A DNA stretch of 64,000 nt from Marinobacter litoralis (GCF_003336705.1 NZ_QMDL01000004.1:219285-283284), one strand, 5' to 3'. Numbered from the stretch's first letter, positions 51,129 through 60,379 are shown. Made by a program: numbers and translations. The notes: generated from the letters alone by a model not told the origin.

Positions 51129-53330
51129 TTATCCGGCGGTCAACGGCAACCTGCGTTGGCGTTTTCCAGTCAACGCGAACAAGGCGTTCCCCAATGCTGG
51201 AATCACCGGCGGTACGCCCGGCTCACCAACACCGGTCGGCGCAATCTCGCTATCGACAATATCTACCACCACTTCTGGCACCTGATGCATGCGTAGCACG
51301 CGCGAATCGTGAAAGTTGCTCTGCTGAACTTCCCCGTTCTTGAAGGTGATTTCGCCAAACAGGGCCGCGCTCAGTCCAAACAGGATACCACCTGAAATCT
51401 GATCCTCGACTACTCGTGGATTCACCACCTGTCCACAATCCACGCTACAGGTAACTTTATGAACCTGAATTTCACCGTGCTGGATGCTGGCCTCAACGAC
51501 CTGCGCAACGTATGTGCCGAACGACTTGAACAAGGCAATGCCGCGTGCTCGACCTTCCGCCACAGGCGATCCCCAGCCCGCCATCTCGGCCGCCCGCTCA
51601 AGCACCGCAAGATGGCGAGGCTCGTTAGCCAACAGCTTTCTGCGGAACTGCAGTGGATCTTCTCCAGCCTCATGAGCCAGTTCGTCCATAAAGGTTTCAA
51701 CTGCGAAACCATTATGAGAATAACCGACAGAACGCCACCAGGTAATCGGCACGCCGGGGTCTGTGTGGGTATGACGAACACTGACGTTTTCAACCTGATA
51801 AGGGTAACCAACGGCACCTTCAATGGCGGAGATGTCTTTGGGTGTAGCAATGCCTTCAGCCATAAGCCCTACGCGGCCCAAAGTGCTGTAGAGAAACTTC
51901 GGCGCCCAAGGGTACTGTGCGGGTGCAGCATTACGGACATACCAATCCAGAATCTGAGGGCCCACAATCTGGTGGTCCCACCCGGTCAATTCGGCGTCGT
52001 TAAAGCTGGCCTTCATCCGATGCAACATCGCTGGTCGCCAGAATCCGTGACGAACATCTTCTTCCCGGGACCAGATCAACTTGACCGGCTTCTTGATTTT
52101 GTAGGCAACAATCGCAACTTCTTCCACGTAATCCTGAGTCAGACGTCGGCCAAAGCCGCCGCCCAGGAACGTGGTATTCACCGTTACGTCACCTGGCGAC
52201 AGGTTCGAGTGCCGCGCCGCGGCGATACGCGCCAAATCCGGAGCCTGAGTCGGTGCCCACACTTCCATACCGCCATCACGATACCAAGCCGTTGCGTTCA
52301 TAGGCTCCATGGCGGCGTGATCCAGATATGGCTGTTCATATTCCGCCTCGACCACGCGACTCGCATTTTCAACGGCATCGTCGAAATCGCCGTCAGAACG
52401 CTCCTGAGCACCCGCGTCTTCGTTGGCTGCCTCGCGATAGCCTTCAAAAACCTGATCGTTATCCAGATTGATCGCTTCGGCGAAATCCCATTCAACTCTC
52501 AAAGCTTCCTGCGCCTTGCGCGCCCGCCAGTACCGGTCGGCAACCACCGCAACACCGCGTTCGGTAATGAACGCGTCCAGTACGCCCGGCCACGCCATCA
52601 CATCGCTCCGGTTGAAGCCGGTCGCTTTGCCGCCATATCGGGGGCAACGCGTCATCACCGCGTACACCATCCCGGGCAACTCAACATCGATGCCGTAAAC
52701 CGCTTTACCGGTTGCCTTGGCCTCGGTATCCAACCTTCCGGCTTGGCGCCCGATGTACTTCCACTCGGAGCGCGGTTTCAAGGCCACGTCACCACGGACA
52801 ATTTCTTTATCCGCCAGCTCAACCAGCTGGCCGTAACGTAACGAGTCGATACCATTGGGGTGAACAACCCGGCCGTCCTGAGTAGTGCAGTCAGCCGCGT
52901 CTACCTTCCAAACGCGAGCAGCTGCCATCACCAACATTTGCCGTGCCAAAGCGCCCGCTTCCCGCAGCGGAATCCAACTGGTGGCCACACTGGTGCTGCC
53001 GCCCGTAAGCTGCAGGCCAAACAAAGGATTGCGATATTCCGGTGCGACTGGCGCAAACTTCACTTTAATGCGGGCCGGGTCAACATCCAGCTCTTCCGCA
53101 ACCAGCGTGGTCAAGCCGGTGTAGGTTCCCTGCCCCATCTCGACTCGGGCCAAGGTAAAGAAAATGTCGTCGTTCGTGGTCAACTCAAGCCAAATATCGG
53201 GCGACCATTGCCCGGTTTCCTCTTCAAAACCGGTTTTAATGGTCGAGCATCCCGGCAGTGATACGGCGAGCACCAAGCTGCCAGAAGCAGCCGTACTGAC
53301 TTTCATGAATTCACGGCGATTCATCGTCAT
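51129..53330 (-). CDS. Molybdopterin-binding subunit of an aldehyde/isoquinoline-type oxidoreductase (IorB-like)
   Basis: Large (733-residue) subunit of a xanthine-oxidase-family enzyme. The N-terminus is a Tat signal (NRREFMKV at about residues 3-10) followed by SLVLAVSLPGC, so the complex is exported. Mo-cofactor regions include FTLARVEMGQGTYTGL, FLGGGFGRRLTQDYVEEVA, WRSVGYSHNGFAVETFMDE and the catalytic Glu in TGVGEPGVPPVIPALGNAL. The substrate is unknown; isoquinoline, aldehydes and similar compounds are used by relatives. ATG 53330 follows the small subunit stop by one base; ATG 53324 is close and equally able to start the Tat signal. There is no FAD subunit gene. Confidence 0.9.
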   Translation of the reverse strand: MTMNRREFMKVSTAASGSLVLAVSLPGCSTIKTGFEEETGQWSPDIWLELTTNDDIFFTLARVEMGQGTYTGLTTLVAEELDVDPARIKVKFAPVAPEYRNPLFGLQLTGGSTSVATSWIPLREAGALARQMLVMAAARVWKVDAADCTTQDGRVVHPNGIDSLRYGQLVELADKEIVRGDVALKPRSEWKYIGRQAGRLDTEAKATGKAVYGIDVELPGMVYAVMTRCPRYGGKATGFNRSDVMAWPGVLDAFITERGVAVVADRYWRARKAQEALRVEWDFAEAINLDNDQVFEGYREAANEDAGAQERSDGDFDDAVENASRVVEAEYEQPYLDHAAMEPMNATAWYRDGGMEVWAPTQAPDLARIAAARHSNLSPGDVTVNTTFLGGGFGRRLTQDYVEEVAIVAYKIKKPVKLIWSREEDVRHGFWRPAMLHRMKASFNDAELTGWDHQIVGPQILDWYVRNAAPAQYPWAPKFLYSTLGRVGLMAEGIATPKDISAIEGAVGYPYQVENVSVRHTHTDPGVPITWWRSVGYSHNGFAVETFMDELAHEAGEDPLQFRRKLLANEPRHLAVLERAAEMAGWGSPVAEGRARGIALFKSFGTYVAQVVEASIQHGEIQVHKVTCSVDCGQVVNPRVVEDQISGGILFGLSAALFGEITFKNGEVQQSNFHDSRVLRMHQVPEVVVDIVDSEIAPTGVGEPGVPPVIPALGNALFALTGKRQRRLPLTAG

Positions 53331-53331
53331 C

Positions 53332-53820
53332 TCAGGCTTCTCCCTGCTCTGGCTCGTAATGGCCAACGCCATCAACAACAGATTCAACGGCCGCAACAAT
53401 GCGGGAGTATGTGCCGCAGCGACACAAATTACCCGACATAGCCGTTACGATTTCGTCTCTCGACGGGGAAGGCGTGTTCGCCAGCAAATGAGCTGCTGTC
53501 ATAATCTGCCCAGACTGACAGTAACCGCACTGGGGGACTCCTTCAGCCACCCATGCTTTTTGAAGCGGATGCAGCTCGCCGTTTTCAGACAACCCTTCGA
53601 TGGTAGTGATCTCGGCACCGTCCAAATATTCAACAGGTGTGGAGCAGGAGCGGGTTGGCTGGCCGTTTACATGCACGGTACACGCGCCGCACAAACCGGC
53701 GCCACAACCAAACTTGGTTCCTTTTAATTTCAGCTCATCTCTCAACACCCACAACAAAGGGGTATCAAGCTCTACGTCCAGACTATAGTGCTGGCCATTT
53801 ACTGTCAGGCTTAACGCCAT
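53332..53820 (-). CDS. [2Fe-2S] subunit of the molybdenum hydroxylase (IorA-like)
   Basis: A 162-residue iron-sulfur subunit carrying two [2Fe-2S] clusters. The plant-type ferredoxin domain is marked by [21 protein letters not shown] and the C-terminal helical domain by [16 protein letters not shown] and [12 protein letters not shown]. It transfers electrons from the Mo centre, presumably to a periplasmic cytochrome since no flavin subunit is encoded. It is cytoplasmically made without its own signal, so it probably travels with the Tat-signal-bearing large subunit. It precedes the large subunit by one base. Confidence 0.93.
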   Translation of the reverse strand: MALSLTVNGQHYSLDVELDTPLLWVLRDELKLKGTKFGCGAGLCGACTVHVNGQPTRSCSTPVEYLDGAEITTIEGLSENGELHPLQKAWVAEGVPQCGYCQSGQIMTAAHLLANTPSPSRDEIVTAMSGNLCRCGTYSRIVAAVESVVDGVGHYEPEQGEA

Positions 53821-53861
53821 GTTCCACTCCCGTATTATTGTAATCCGGCTGCCAATAACCG

Positions 53862-54062
53862 TTACTTAACGACTTCGTTACCGTTTTTATCGACCCAGAT
53901 TTCGCGGTTCCCGGAGTCCATTTTTCCATTTGAATTCCAAACTTCGCGATCCTGGGTCGCCTCTTCCACCTTGCCGTTGTCGTTCCAGATTACGCGGTCT
54001 TTACAGCCCGCCAAAGTGATCAGGGCGATCATTGCCACAATTGCAAAAGAACCTTTTTTCAT
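53862..54062 (-). CDS. Small lipoprotein with three Trp-Asn-Gly repeats
   Basis: A 66-residue lipoprotein: signal peptide with lipobox LAGC (Cys 20) and then 46 residues made of three copies of a short unit, [10 protein letters not shown] (22-31), [10 protein letters not shown] (38-47) and [11 protein letters not shown] (52-62), with tryptophans at 26, 42 and 56. The unit R-x-x-W-x-x-N-G looks like a beta-hairpin repeat. I do not recognise the family. ATG 54062 has GAGGTGG upstream; GTG 54071 is an alternative. It lies between the iron-sulfur subunit gene and smrA. Confidence 0.75.
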   Translation of the reverse strand: MKKGSFAIVAMIALITLAGCKDRVIWNDNGKVEEATQDREVWNSNGKMDSGNREIWVDKNGNEVVK

Positions 54063-54113
54063 TATTGCCACCTCTGTGTATCAAGAAATCGTTGGTCAGC
54101 GCACAACGCCTGC

Positions 54114-54695
54114 TCAGGCGCCACCGTGCATTTCTCTGTTTTGCTGCTTTTCATGATCGCTCTTGCGGACCATGACGTAGGCCGCACCGGTACCACCATG
54201 TCGTTTTTGCGCCGAATGGAACGCCAGAACCGGTTCCAGCTCAGGTAACCATTTCGCCAGATAGCTTTTCAATTGGGCAACGCCATCCGGATTACGCTCT
54301 CCCTTACCGTGGAGAATAATGACAGAACGCAGGCCGTAATTTACGCAATCATTAATGAACTGGAACACCTCTTTTCGGGCCTCTTCGACCGTCATTCGGT
54401 GCAAATCAAGCCTGGCTTCAATGGGATACTGTCCCAACCTGAGTTTTTTAAACACGCCATGCTGAACCCCGGGCCTCTGCCAACTCAAGACATCGTGTGC
54501 CGTTAGCGGTTCGACCACATCGGCTGTTAATGGATTAACATCACGGACCTTAGCTTCTACCGCGGCTTGTTGGCGAACCAAATGCCCGGGAGTCAGTTCC
54601 GTGCGCGCTGCCACATCGGCACGGTTCGATTTGCGTATGCGCCGCACATCTTTCATTTCTTCAAGGAAAGCCAGGCGCTCATCTTTGGAGGTCAT
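54114..54695 (-). CDS. Smr-domain protein (SmrA/YdaL-like)
   Basis: A 193-residue protein with a C-terminal Smr domain, related to the nicking-endonuclease domain of MutS2. The motifs are LDLHR at 96-100, HGKG at 129-132 and GGTGA near 166-170. The N-terminal part is charged and helical. E. coli YdaL-type Smr proteins have been reported to cleave DNA; the in vivo role is unclear. It is transcribed away from the cNMP/CBS/DUF294 gene, with a 182-bp divergent region between them in which I see no clear promoter boxes. Confidence 0.88.
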   Translation of the reverse strand: MTSKDERLAFLEEMKDVRRIRKSNRADVAARTELTPGHLVRQQAAVEAKVRDVNPLTADVVEPLTAHDVLSWQRPGVQHGVFKKLRLGQYPIEARLDLHRMTVEEARKEVFQFINDCVNYGLRSVIILHGKGERNPDGVAQLKSYLAKWLPELEPVLAFHSAQKRHGGTGAAYVMVRKSDHEKQQNREMHGGA

Positions 54696-54877
54696 AACAC
54701 ATACGAATCCAGGTTGACGAGTAACGGGACTCTACCACTGCACCGACATCCCATAAAGCGAAGCTCACTCTCGCGTAGGACGAAAATCGTAGGGCACCGC
54801 CCACACTTACTGAACTACACTTCGGAAAGCCCACTGAAATACTGAGGCTGCGCAAGCATCCGCACCTGCCCGGCACG

Positions 54878-56806
54878 ATGGAACTCTTTATGACAACAGA
54901 CACGCCCGACACTACGCTTCCGCAGAACACGCGCGCGATCATGACGTTTTTGAGAGAACACGCGCCTTTTTCGAATATGGACGATCCACATCTGGCGCAT
55001 TTTGCGGAGAACGCAAAACTGACGTTTTTCAGTGATGGAGAGGAGGTGCTATCCCCCGATGGCGGCGTCGTTACAGATTTCTGGGTGGTGAAACAAGGCC
55101 GTATCCGAGGCGAACGTTACAATAAAAAAGACGATCGTACCGAAACCACCTTCGAAATCAGCAAAGGTGAATGCTTTCCGCTTGCCGCGCTGATTGGCGA
55201 GCGTCCCACGCGCACGCTTCACCGGGCCGCAGGCGATACATTTTGCCTGAGCATTGATCACCCAGCCTTTGTGACCCTGTTTGCGGAAAGCGAACCTTTT
55301 CGGGATTTCTGTCTTCGCGGTGTGAGCAGCCTGCTCGATCAGGTAAATCAACGTATTCAGTCAACAGCCATGGCTTCCATCGGCTCAAGCAGCAGCTTGG
55401 ACACGCCACTTGAGCGCTACGCATTGCGGGCCCCGATCGTTTGTACGCCGGACCTTCCCGTTAACGAAGCCGTTGCCCGGATGCATGAAAATAATGTCGG
55501 CAGCATTGTGGTCACCGACGAACAACAACAGCCAACCGGCATCTTCACGCTCCGGGATTTGCGCATGTTGATCGCCGAGGGGGTGGACTCTCTCAGCACG
55601 CCCATCAGCCAAGTAATGACACCAGACCCGTGCCGCCTGCTCACCAGCGAGGATGCTTTCGACGCAGCTATGCTGATGGCTGAGCGACACTTCGCACACG
55701 TATGTGTGGTGGATGACAACAACCGATTGGTTGGTGTGGTTTCGGAACGCGATCTGTTTTCATTGCAGCGAGTTGATCTGGTGCACTTGGCCAGAACCAT
55801 CAGCACGGCCTCCCAGTTAAGCACGCTGATCAGCCTGCGCCATGATGTGTCTCGATTGGTTGACACGATGCTTGCTCACGGTGCGGATTCAGGGCAGGTC
55901 GTCAAAATCATTACCACTCTGAACGACGTTACGGTGCGCCGTGTACTGGAACTAAACCTGAAGCAACATGACCCCGGAATCCCCTTCACCTGGCTAACCT
56001 TTGGCAGCGAAGGCCGTCAGGAACAAACCCTCCTGACCGATCAGGACAATGGCATCTTGTTCGATACACCCGCCGGCATGACAGACGAGCAAGTCCGCGA
56101 AAAGCTATTGCCGTTTGCCCGCAAGGTCAATGACGAGCTGGCGCAATGCGGCTTCACGTTGTGCAAAGGAAACATTATGGCCAGTAATCCTAAGCTGTGC
56201 CTTAGTGAAGCGGAGTGGGACGACTGGTTTCAGCGTTTCATTGACGCATCCACTCCCCAGAACCTGGTCTATTCCTCCATCTTTTTGGACATGCGGGCGG
56301 TTTTCGGGCCGGACGAGCCGCTCAGGAGGCTGTTTAGCAAAGTGCTGACACGGATTCAGAAAAATGCACTGTTTCAGAAGATGTTGGCCGGCAACGCGCT
56401 ACAGCGTAAGCCGCCCCTCACAATGTTCCGCACCTTCCGCTATCTGAATGACGACAACAAAAAAGTACTGGATCTTAAACGCCAAGGTTTGGCACCGTTC
56501 GTTGAATCAATCCGGGTGTTTGCTTTAGCGAACGGAATCAAGGCCGCCAACACACTGGAGCGTCTCGATGAACTCGCTAAAAAAGGCATTTTTGACCACA
56601 AAGATGCAGGAGCGTGGAAAGAGTCCTACAGTTTGATTCAAGCAATCCGGATGCGGGCCCATCAAGACATGCTCGCCAATGACGAACCGCTCACTAACTA
56701 CATCGACCCGGACGACCTGAACCCTCTCGACCGGCGCATCCTGAGAGAATCCTTTCGTCAGGCCCAGCGGCTCCAGCAAAAACTGGAACTGGCATACCAA
56801 CTATAG
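54878..56806 (+). CDS. cNMP-binding, CBS-pair and DUF294 nucleotidyltransferase-like protein
   Basis: A 642-residue cytosolic protein with an ordered set of domains: cyclic-nucleotide-binding-like beta roll (about 20-150), two CBS motifs (about 180-310, including ARMHENNVGSIVVTDEQQQP and AMLMAERHFAHVCVVDDNN), a DUF294 nucleotidyltransferase-like domain with FGSEGRQEQTLLTDQDNG near 373-390 and a helical DUF294_C domain. The combination suggests adenylate/nucleotide sensing coupled to modification of a target, but the target is not known. Relatives sit with the DUF4212/symporter genes, as here. The start is ATG 54878 or, with a slightly better site, ATG 54890. Confidence 0.88.
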   Translation: MELFMTTDTPDTTLPQNTRAIMTFLREHAPFSNMDDPHLAHFAENAKLTFFSDGEEVLSPDGGVVTDFWVVKQGRIRGERYNKKDDRTETTFEISKGECFPLAALIGERPTRTLHRAAGDTFCLSIDHPAFVTLFAESEPFRDFCLRGVSSLLDQVNQRIQSTAMASIGSSSSLDTPLERYALRAPIVCTPDLPVNEAVARMHENNVGSIVVTDEQQQPTGIFTLRDLRMLIAEGVDSLSTPISQVMTPDPCRLLTSEDAFDAAMLMAERHFAHVCVVDDNNRLVGVVSERDLFSLQRVDLVHLARTISTASQLSTLISLRHDVSRLVDTMLAHGADSGQVVKIITTLNDVTVRRVLELNLKQHDPGIPFTWLTFGSEGRQEQTLLTDQDNGILFDTPAGMTDEQVREKLLPFARKVNDELAQCGFTLCKGNIMASNPKLCLSEAEWDDWFQRFIDASTPQNLVYSSIFLDMRAVFGPDEPLRRLFSKVLTRIQKNALFQKMLAGNALQRKPPLTMFRTFRYLNDDNKKVLDLKRQGLAPFVESIRVFALANGIKAANTLERLDELAKKGIFDHKDAGAWKESYSLIQAIRMRAHQDMLANDEPLTNYIDPDDLNPLDRRILRESFRQAQRLQQKLELAYQL

Positions 56807-56820
56807 GCCCTGGCAGCATT

Positions 56821-57525
56821 ATGTTTTCGAACGTTAAACACTGGTTATCCGCAAAACGCAACGGCCGTCCAAACATCGATACGGAAAATCTGCCAACACC
56901 CAAAGCGGCGGGAGATCAAAGCCTCTTCAATTCACGCCTAATCGTTTTAGACCTCGAAACAACCGGTTTAAACACGGCCAAAGATGAAGTGATCGCCATC
57001 GGGGCGGTAGCCATCGAAAAAGGCGCGATACATCTGGACGATCAGTTCGATTTAATTCTTCGCCGCCCCGAACTGGACATTCGGGAAACCGTTCTGATTC
57101 ATGGTATTGGCCCGGAAGCCCTCACCCAGGGCCAGGAAACAAAAGAAGCTTTGCTGCATCTATTGGAATGGATGAATGGCGACCCCATCCTGGCCTATCA
57201 CGCCGAATTTGATAAACGGTTTCTTGAACGAACGTTGAGGGCTCAGCTCGGGTACTCCCGCTCCCACGTTTGGATGGACGTTGCAGAGCTCATGCCTGCT
57301 TTTTTCCCGAAAGCGCAGCCTAAAGGCCGGGGGCTCGATCATTGGTCGGACCTTTACGGGCTGGAAGTTAGTGAACGGCATCACGCTGCTGCCGATGCGA
57401 TGGTGACCGCCGAACTGACCTTGATCGCTCTGAAGGCAGCCAATAAGTCGAACGTAAAAACACTAAAAGATCTCTCTCAAAAGCTACGTTATCAACGACG
57501 TTTACAGAAAATGAAGAGATTTTAG
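56821..57525 (+). CDS. DnaQ-like 3'-5' exonuclease
   Basis: A 234-residue DEDDh exonuclease. The catalytic residues are visible in LIVLDLETTGLN (about residue 41-52, Asp and Glu), HAEFDKRFLERTL (Asp) and SERHHAAADAMVTAELTL (His near 186 and Asp). It resembles PolIII epsilon but is smaller in context and has no link to a polymerase gene here. It follows the DUF294 gene by 14 bp and precedes the symporter operon. The same neighbourhood, DUF294 protein, exonuclease, DUF4212 and symporter, is known in related bacteria, though why an exonuclease belongs is unclear. Confidence 0.9.
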   Translation: MFSNVKHWLSAKRNGRPNIDTENLPTPKAAGDQSLFNSRLIVLDLETTGLNTAKDEVIAIGAVAIEKGAIHLDDQFDLILRRPELDIRETVLIHGIGPEALTQGQETKEALLHLLEWMNGDPILAYHAEFDKRFLERTLRAQLGYSRSHVWMDVAELMPAFFPKAQPKGRGLDHWSDLYGLEVSERHHAAADAMVTAELTLIALKAANKSNVKTLKDLSQKLRYQRRLQKMKRF

Positions 57526-57656
57526 TTTCTTCGGTCTATACCAGCAAAGCCAGTCACTGTGCGCCTCAGGGGGCGAATTAGTAAGACCATTTGCCAATAT
57601 CCTTAATGTCATTGACGAGTAAAGTCGATAGTGACAACAAGTCAGAGAACAACACT

Positions 57657-57731
57657 ATGAACAATAAATTCTCTAACCGCATGACCCAAAAAGATCTCCA
57701 GCCGAGCTCTACAAAAACAATATGGGAGTAA
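57657..57731 (+). CDS. Possible 24-residue leader peptide
   Basis: A short frame (ATG 57657, TAA 57729-57731) encodes MNNKFSNRMTQKDLQPSS followed by TKTIWE. Its last two codons overlap the GGAG that serves the DUF4212 gene, whose ATG is 4 nt past the stop. The upstream CAGAGAAC is only a weak ribosome site. The length is within chance expectation, so coding status is unproven. The rest of the 57526-57735 gap shows no clear promoter boxes. Confidence 0.35.
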   Translation: MNNKFSNRMTQKDLQPSSTKTIWE

Positions 57732-57735
57732 GTGT

Positions 57736-57999
57736 ATGTCAGGACATAGCTACGACGCTGAAAACTACTGGAAAGCAAATCTACGCCTGATCTTCGGGAG
57801 CCTGATCATCTGGGCTCTGGTTTCGTATGGCGCTGCAATTCTCCTACGTCCAATGCTTGCCGGCATTGAAGTAGGTGGTACCGACTTGGGCTTCTGGTTC
57901 GCCCAGCAAGGTTCCATCATCACGTTTATCATTCTGATTTTTTTCTATGCCTGGCGCATGAACAAAATCGATGAAAAATTCGGCGTGCACGAGGAGTAA
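57736..57999 (+). CDS. DUF4212 small membrane subunit of a symporter
   Basis: An 87-residue protein with two membrane helices (about 18-38 and 55-75) matching DUF4212, the small partner of a class of sodium:solute symporters. The hydrophilic N-terminus starts MSGHSYDAENYWKANLRL. It is separated by 6 bp from the large symporter gene. GGAG lies nine bases before the ATG. By analogy with DUF485-ActP, the pair is likely an organic-acid (acetate-like) permease. Confidence 0.9.
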   Translation: MSGHSYDAENYWKANLRLIFGSLIIWALVSYGAAILLRPMLAGIEVGGTDLGFWFAQQGSIITFIILIFFYAWRMNKIDEKFGVHEE

Positions 58000-58005
58000 T
58001 CACCC

Positions 58006-59775
58006 ATGAGCCAATTTGCAATTAACTTGCTATTCGTTGGGGGCTCCTTCCTCCTTTACATCGGTATCGCCGTTTGGGCAAAAGCAGGTAGCACCAGTGA
58101 CTTTTACGTGGCCGGTGGTGGTGTCCATCCGGTCACGAACGGTATGGCCATTGGCGCCGACTGGATGTCCGCGGCTTCCTTCATCTCCATGGCCGGCCTG
58201 ATCGCTGCCGGTGGTTATGCCAACTCTACCTTCCTGATGGGCTGGACCGGCGGGTACGTTCTGCTAGCCATGTTGCTGGCACCGTACTTACGCAAGTTCG
58301 GCAAGTTCACGGTGCCGGAATTCATCGGTGACCGTTACTACAGCGCCAACGCACGTCTGGTCGCTGTTATTTGCTTGATTGTCGCGTCGGTCACTTACGT
58401 TATCGGTCAGATGGCGGGTGCTGGTGTCGCTTTCTCTCGCTTTTTGGAAGTTGAAGCAACCAACGGTTTGATCATCGCTGCAATTGTCGTCTTTATCTAC
58501 GCTGTTCTGGGTGGCATGAAAGGCATCACATACACGCAAGTTGCACAATACTGCGTGCTCATCGTGGCTTACACCATTCCAGCGGTGTTCATCTCTTTGC
58601 AGCTGACTGGCAACCCGATTCCGGGTCTTGGTATGTTTTCTACCCACACAGAATCTGGCCTGCCGCTGCTGACCAAGCTGAACCAAGTTATCACTGACCT
58701 GGGCTTTAACCAGTACACAGCCGATGTCGATAACAAGCTAAACATGGTGTTGTTCACCCTGTCACTGATGATCGGTACTGCCGGTTTGCCTCACGTCATC
58801 ATCCGCTTCTTCACGGTTCCAAAAGTATCGGATGCGCGCTGGTCTGGTGGCTGGGCACTGGTATTCATTGCTCTGCTTTATCTGACGGCACCAGCCGTAG
58901 CGTCTATGGCTCGTCTGAACCTGATGACAACCATTTACCCTGAGGGCACTCAGGCTCAGCCGATCGAATACGATCAGCGTCCTGGCTGGATTGCCACCTG
59001 GGAAGAAACCGGTTTGATCACGTACGAGGACAAAAACAACGACGGCCGTATCCAGTTGTATAACGACAAAAACGCTGACTTCGCCGCTACCGCTTCCGAG
59101 CGTGGCTGGGCAGGCAACGAAATGGTCGTTAACAACGATATCCTGGTATTGGCTAACCCTGAAATTGCCAACCTGCCAGGATGGGTTATTGGTCTGATTG
59201 CAGCGGGTGGTTTGGCGGCTGCACTGTCTACAGCCGCCGGGCTCTTGCTAGCGATATCATCTGCCGTAAGTCACGACTTGATCAAAGGCCGACTCAACCC
59301 CAACATCAGCGATAAAGGCGAATTGCTCGCCGCCCGGATTTCGATGGCGATCGCGATCGTGGTTGCTACATGGCTAGGCGCAAACCCCCCAGGTTTTGCC
59401 GCTCAAGTCGTGGCGTTAGCCTTCGGGATAGCAGGCGCGTCACTGTTCCCTGCTTTGATGATGGGCATCTTCTCGAAGCGGGTAAATAATGTGGGCGCGA
59501 TTTCCGGCATGCTGGCAGGCCTAACCTTTACTTTGGTGTACATTTTCACCTACAAAGGCTGGCTGTTCATCCCGGGCACCAACACCTTGGCTGACTCCCC
59601 TGAAAACTGGGTGCTGGGTATTTCCCCGCTGTCTATTGGTGCGATTGGTGCGATCGTTAACTTTGCGGTAGCCTTCGGTGTATCGAAAGTGACGGCTGAA
59701 CCGCCGGTAGAAATTCAGGAATTGGTTGAGAGCGTCCGTTACCCTCGCGGTGCCGGTACTGCCCACGATCACTGA
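58006..59775 (+). CDS. Sodium:solute symporter, acetate-permease-like (VC_2705 type)
   Basis: A 589-residue SSS-family transporter with about 13 helices. The sequence begins FAINLLFVGGSFLLYIGIAVWA; GADWMSAASFISMAGLIAAGGY is the family sodium/substrate region, and GTAGLPHVIIRFFTVPKVSDAR follows. An extramembrane loop at about 305-375 contains DKNNDGRIQLYN (342-353), resembling an EF-hand. The likely substrate is acetate or another short-chain acid, inferred from the DUF4212 partner and the CrbS-type kinase downstream. It ends 46 bp before a strong terminator. Confidence 0.92.
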   Translation: MSQFAINLLFVGGSFLLYIGIAVWAKAGSTSDFYVAGGGVHPVTNGMAIGADWMSAASFISMAGLIAAGGYANSTFLMGWTGGYVLLAMLLAPYLRKFGKFTVPEFIGDRYYSANARLVAVICLIVASVTYVIGQMAGAGVAFSRFLEVEATNGLIIAAIVVFIYAVLGGMKGITYTQVAQYCVLIVAYTIPAVFISLQLTGNPIPGLGMFSTHTESGLPLLTKLNQVITDLGFNQYTADVDNKLNMVLFTLSLMIGTAGLPHVIIRFFTVPKVSDARWSGGWALVFIALLYLTAPAVASMARLNLMTTIYPEGTQAQPIEYDQRPGWIATWEETGLITYEDKNNDGRIQLYNDKNADFAATASERGWAGNEMVVNNDILVLANPEIANLPGWVIGLIAAGGLAAALSTAAGLLLAISSAVSHDLIKGRLNPNISDKGELLAARISMAIAIVVATWLGANPPGFAAQVVALAFGIAGASLFPALMMGIFSKRVNNVGAISGMLAGLTFTLVYIFTYKGWLFIPGTNTLADSPENWVLGISPLSIGAIGAIVNFAVAFGVSKVTAEPPVEIQELVESVRYPRGAGTAHDH

Positions 59776-59821
59776 ACTGCATGACGACCTGATTTGTTAC
59801 TGATAATGACAGGTTGATACC

Positions 59822-59855
59822 GAACGGGCTTCCTCAGTGAGGAAGCCCGTTCTTT
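59822..59855 (+). terminator. Rho-independent terminator after the symporter operon
   Basis: A 14-bp perfect stem (59822-59835 with 59839-59852, 3-base loop AGT) followed by TTT. It separates the symporter pair from the small protein and kinase genes that follow. Confidence 0.85.
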
Positions 59856-59872
59856 ATTAAGGATACCGCTTT

Positions 59873-60379
59873 ATGTTCTGGAATTTTGTGGCCACTATTA
59901 TTTGCGGACTGGGAGCTGCCGGTATTGCATTGGGCATTCGCGCCATCACGGCCAAGAAAGCCCCAAGATGGATTATTCCGGTTTTTGCAGGGCTCGGGAT
60001 GCTGAGCTATCTGGTGTATGGAGAGTACACTTGGTACGACCACAAACAAACGCTGTTACCCGATAAAGCTGTGGTGGTCGATACTGAACAGAAACAACTA
60101 TTCTTCCGCCCGTGGACCTATGTATTCCCTTACGTCACGGCATTTTCAGCTGTCGATGTCGAAAGCATTGCCCGGGATACGAAGAATGCCGAGATTGTTC
60201 GCTTCACACTGTACCGGTTTGAGCAAACAGTAACGGACGCTGTTTCACACCGCGTTCACCTGATCAATTGCCAAACCCAAGAGTTAGTGCCCTTGGCCAG
60301 CAACGGAAGCCCTCGGGTAGACAACCTTAAACGACTCAACAACAACGATCCGCTGCTTAACACTGTGTGCGGTGCCTGA
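59873..60379 (+). CDS. Hypothetical two-TM protein beside the sensor kinase
   Basis: A 168-residue protein with two N-terminal membrane helices (about 4-26 and 33-49) and a soluble C-terminal domain of about 115 residues on the periplasmic side if the N-terminus is inside. The domain shows LLPDKAVVVDTEQKQLFFRPW, SAVDVESIARDTKNAE and a Cys pair (Cys 133 region and Cys 166) that might form a disulfide. I do not recognise the family. It begins 18 bp after the terminator and ends 27 bp before the kinase, so it is probably co-transcribed with it and may modulate it. Confidence 0.75.
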   Translation: MFWNFVATIICGLGAAGIALGIRAITAKKAPRWIIPVFAGLGMLSYLVYGEYTWYDHKQTLLPDKAVVVDTEQKQLFFRPWTYVFPYVTAFSAVDVESIARDTKNAEIVRFTLYRFEQTVTDAVSHRVHLINCQTQELVPLASNGSPRVDNLKRLNNNDPLLNTVCGA

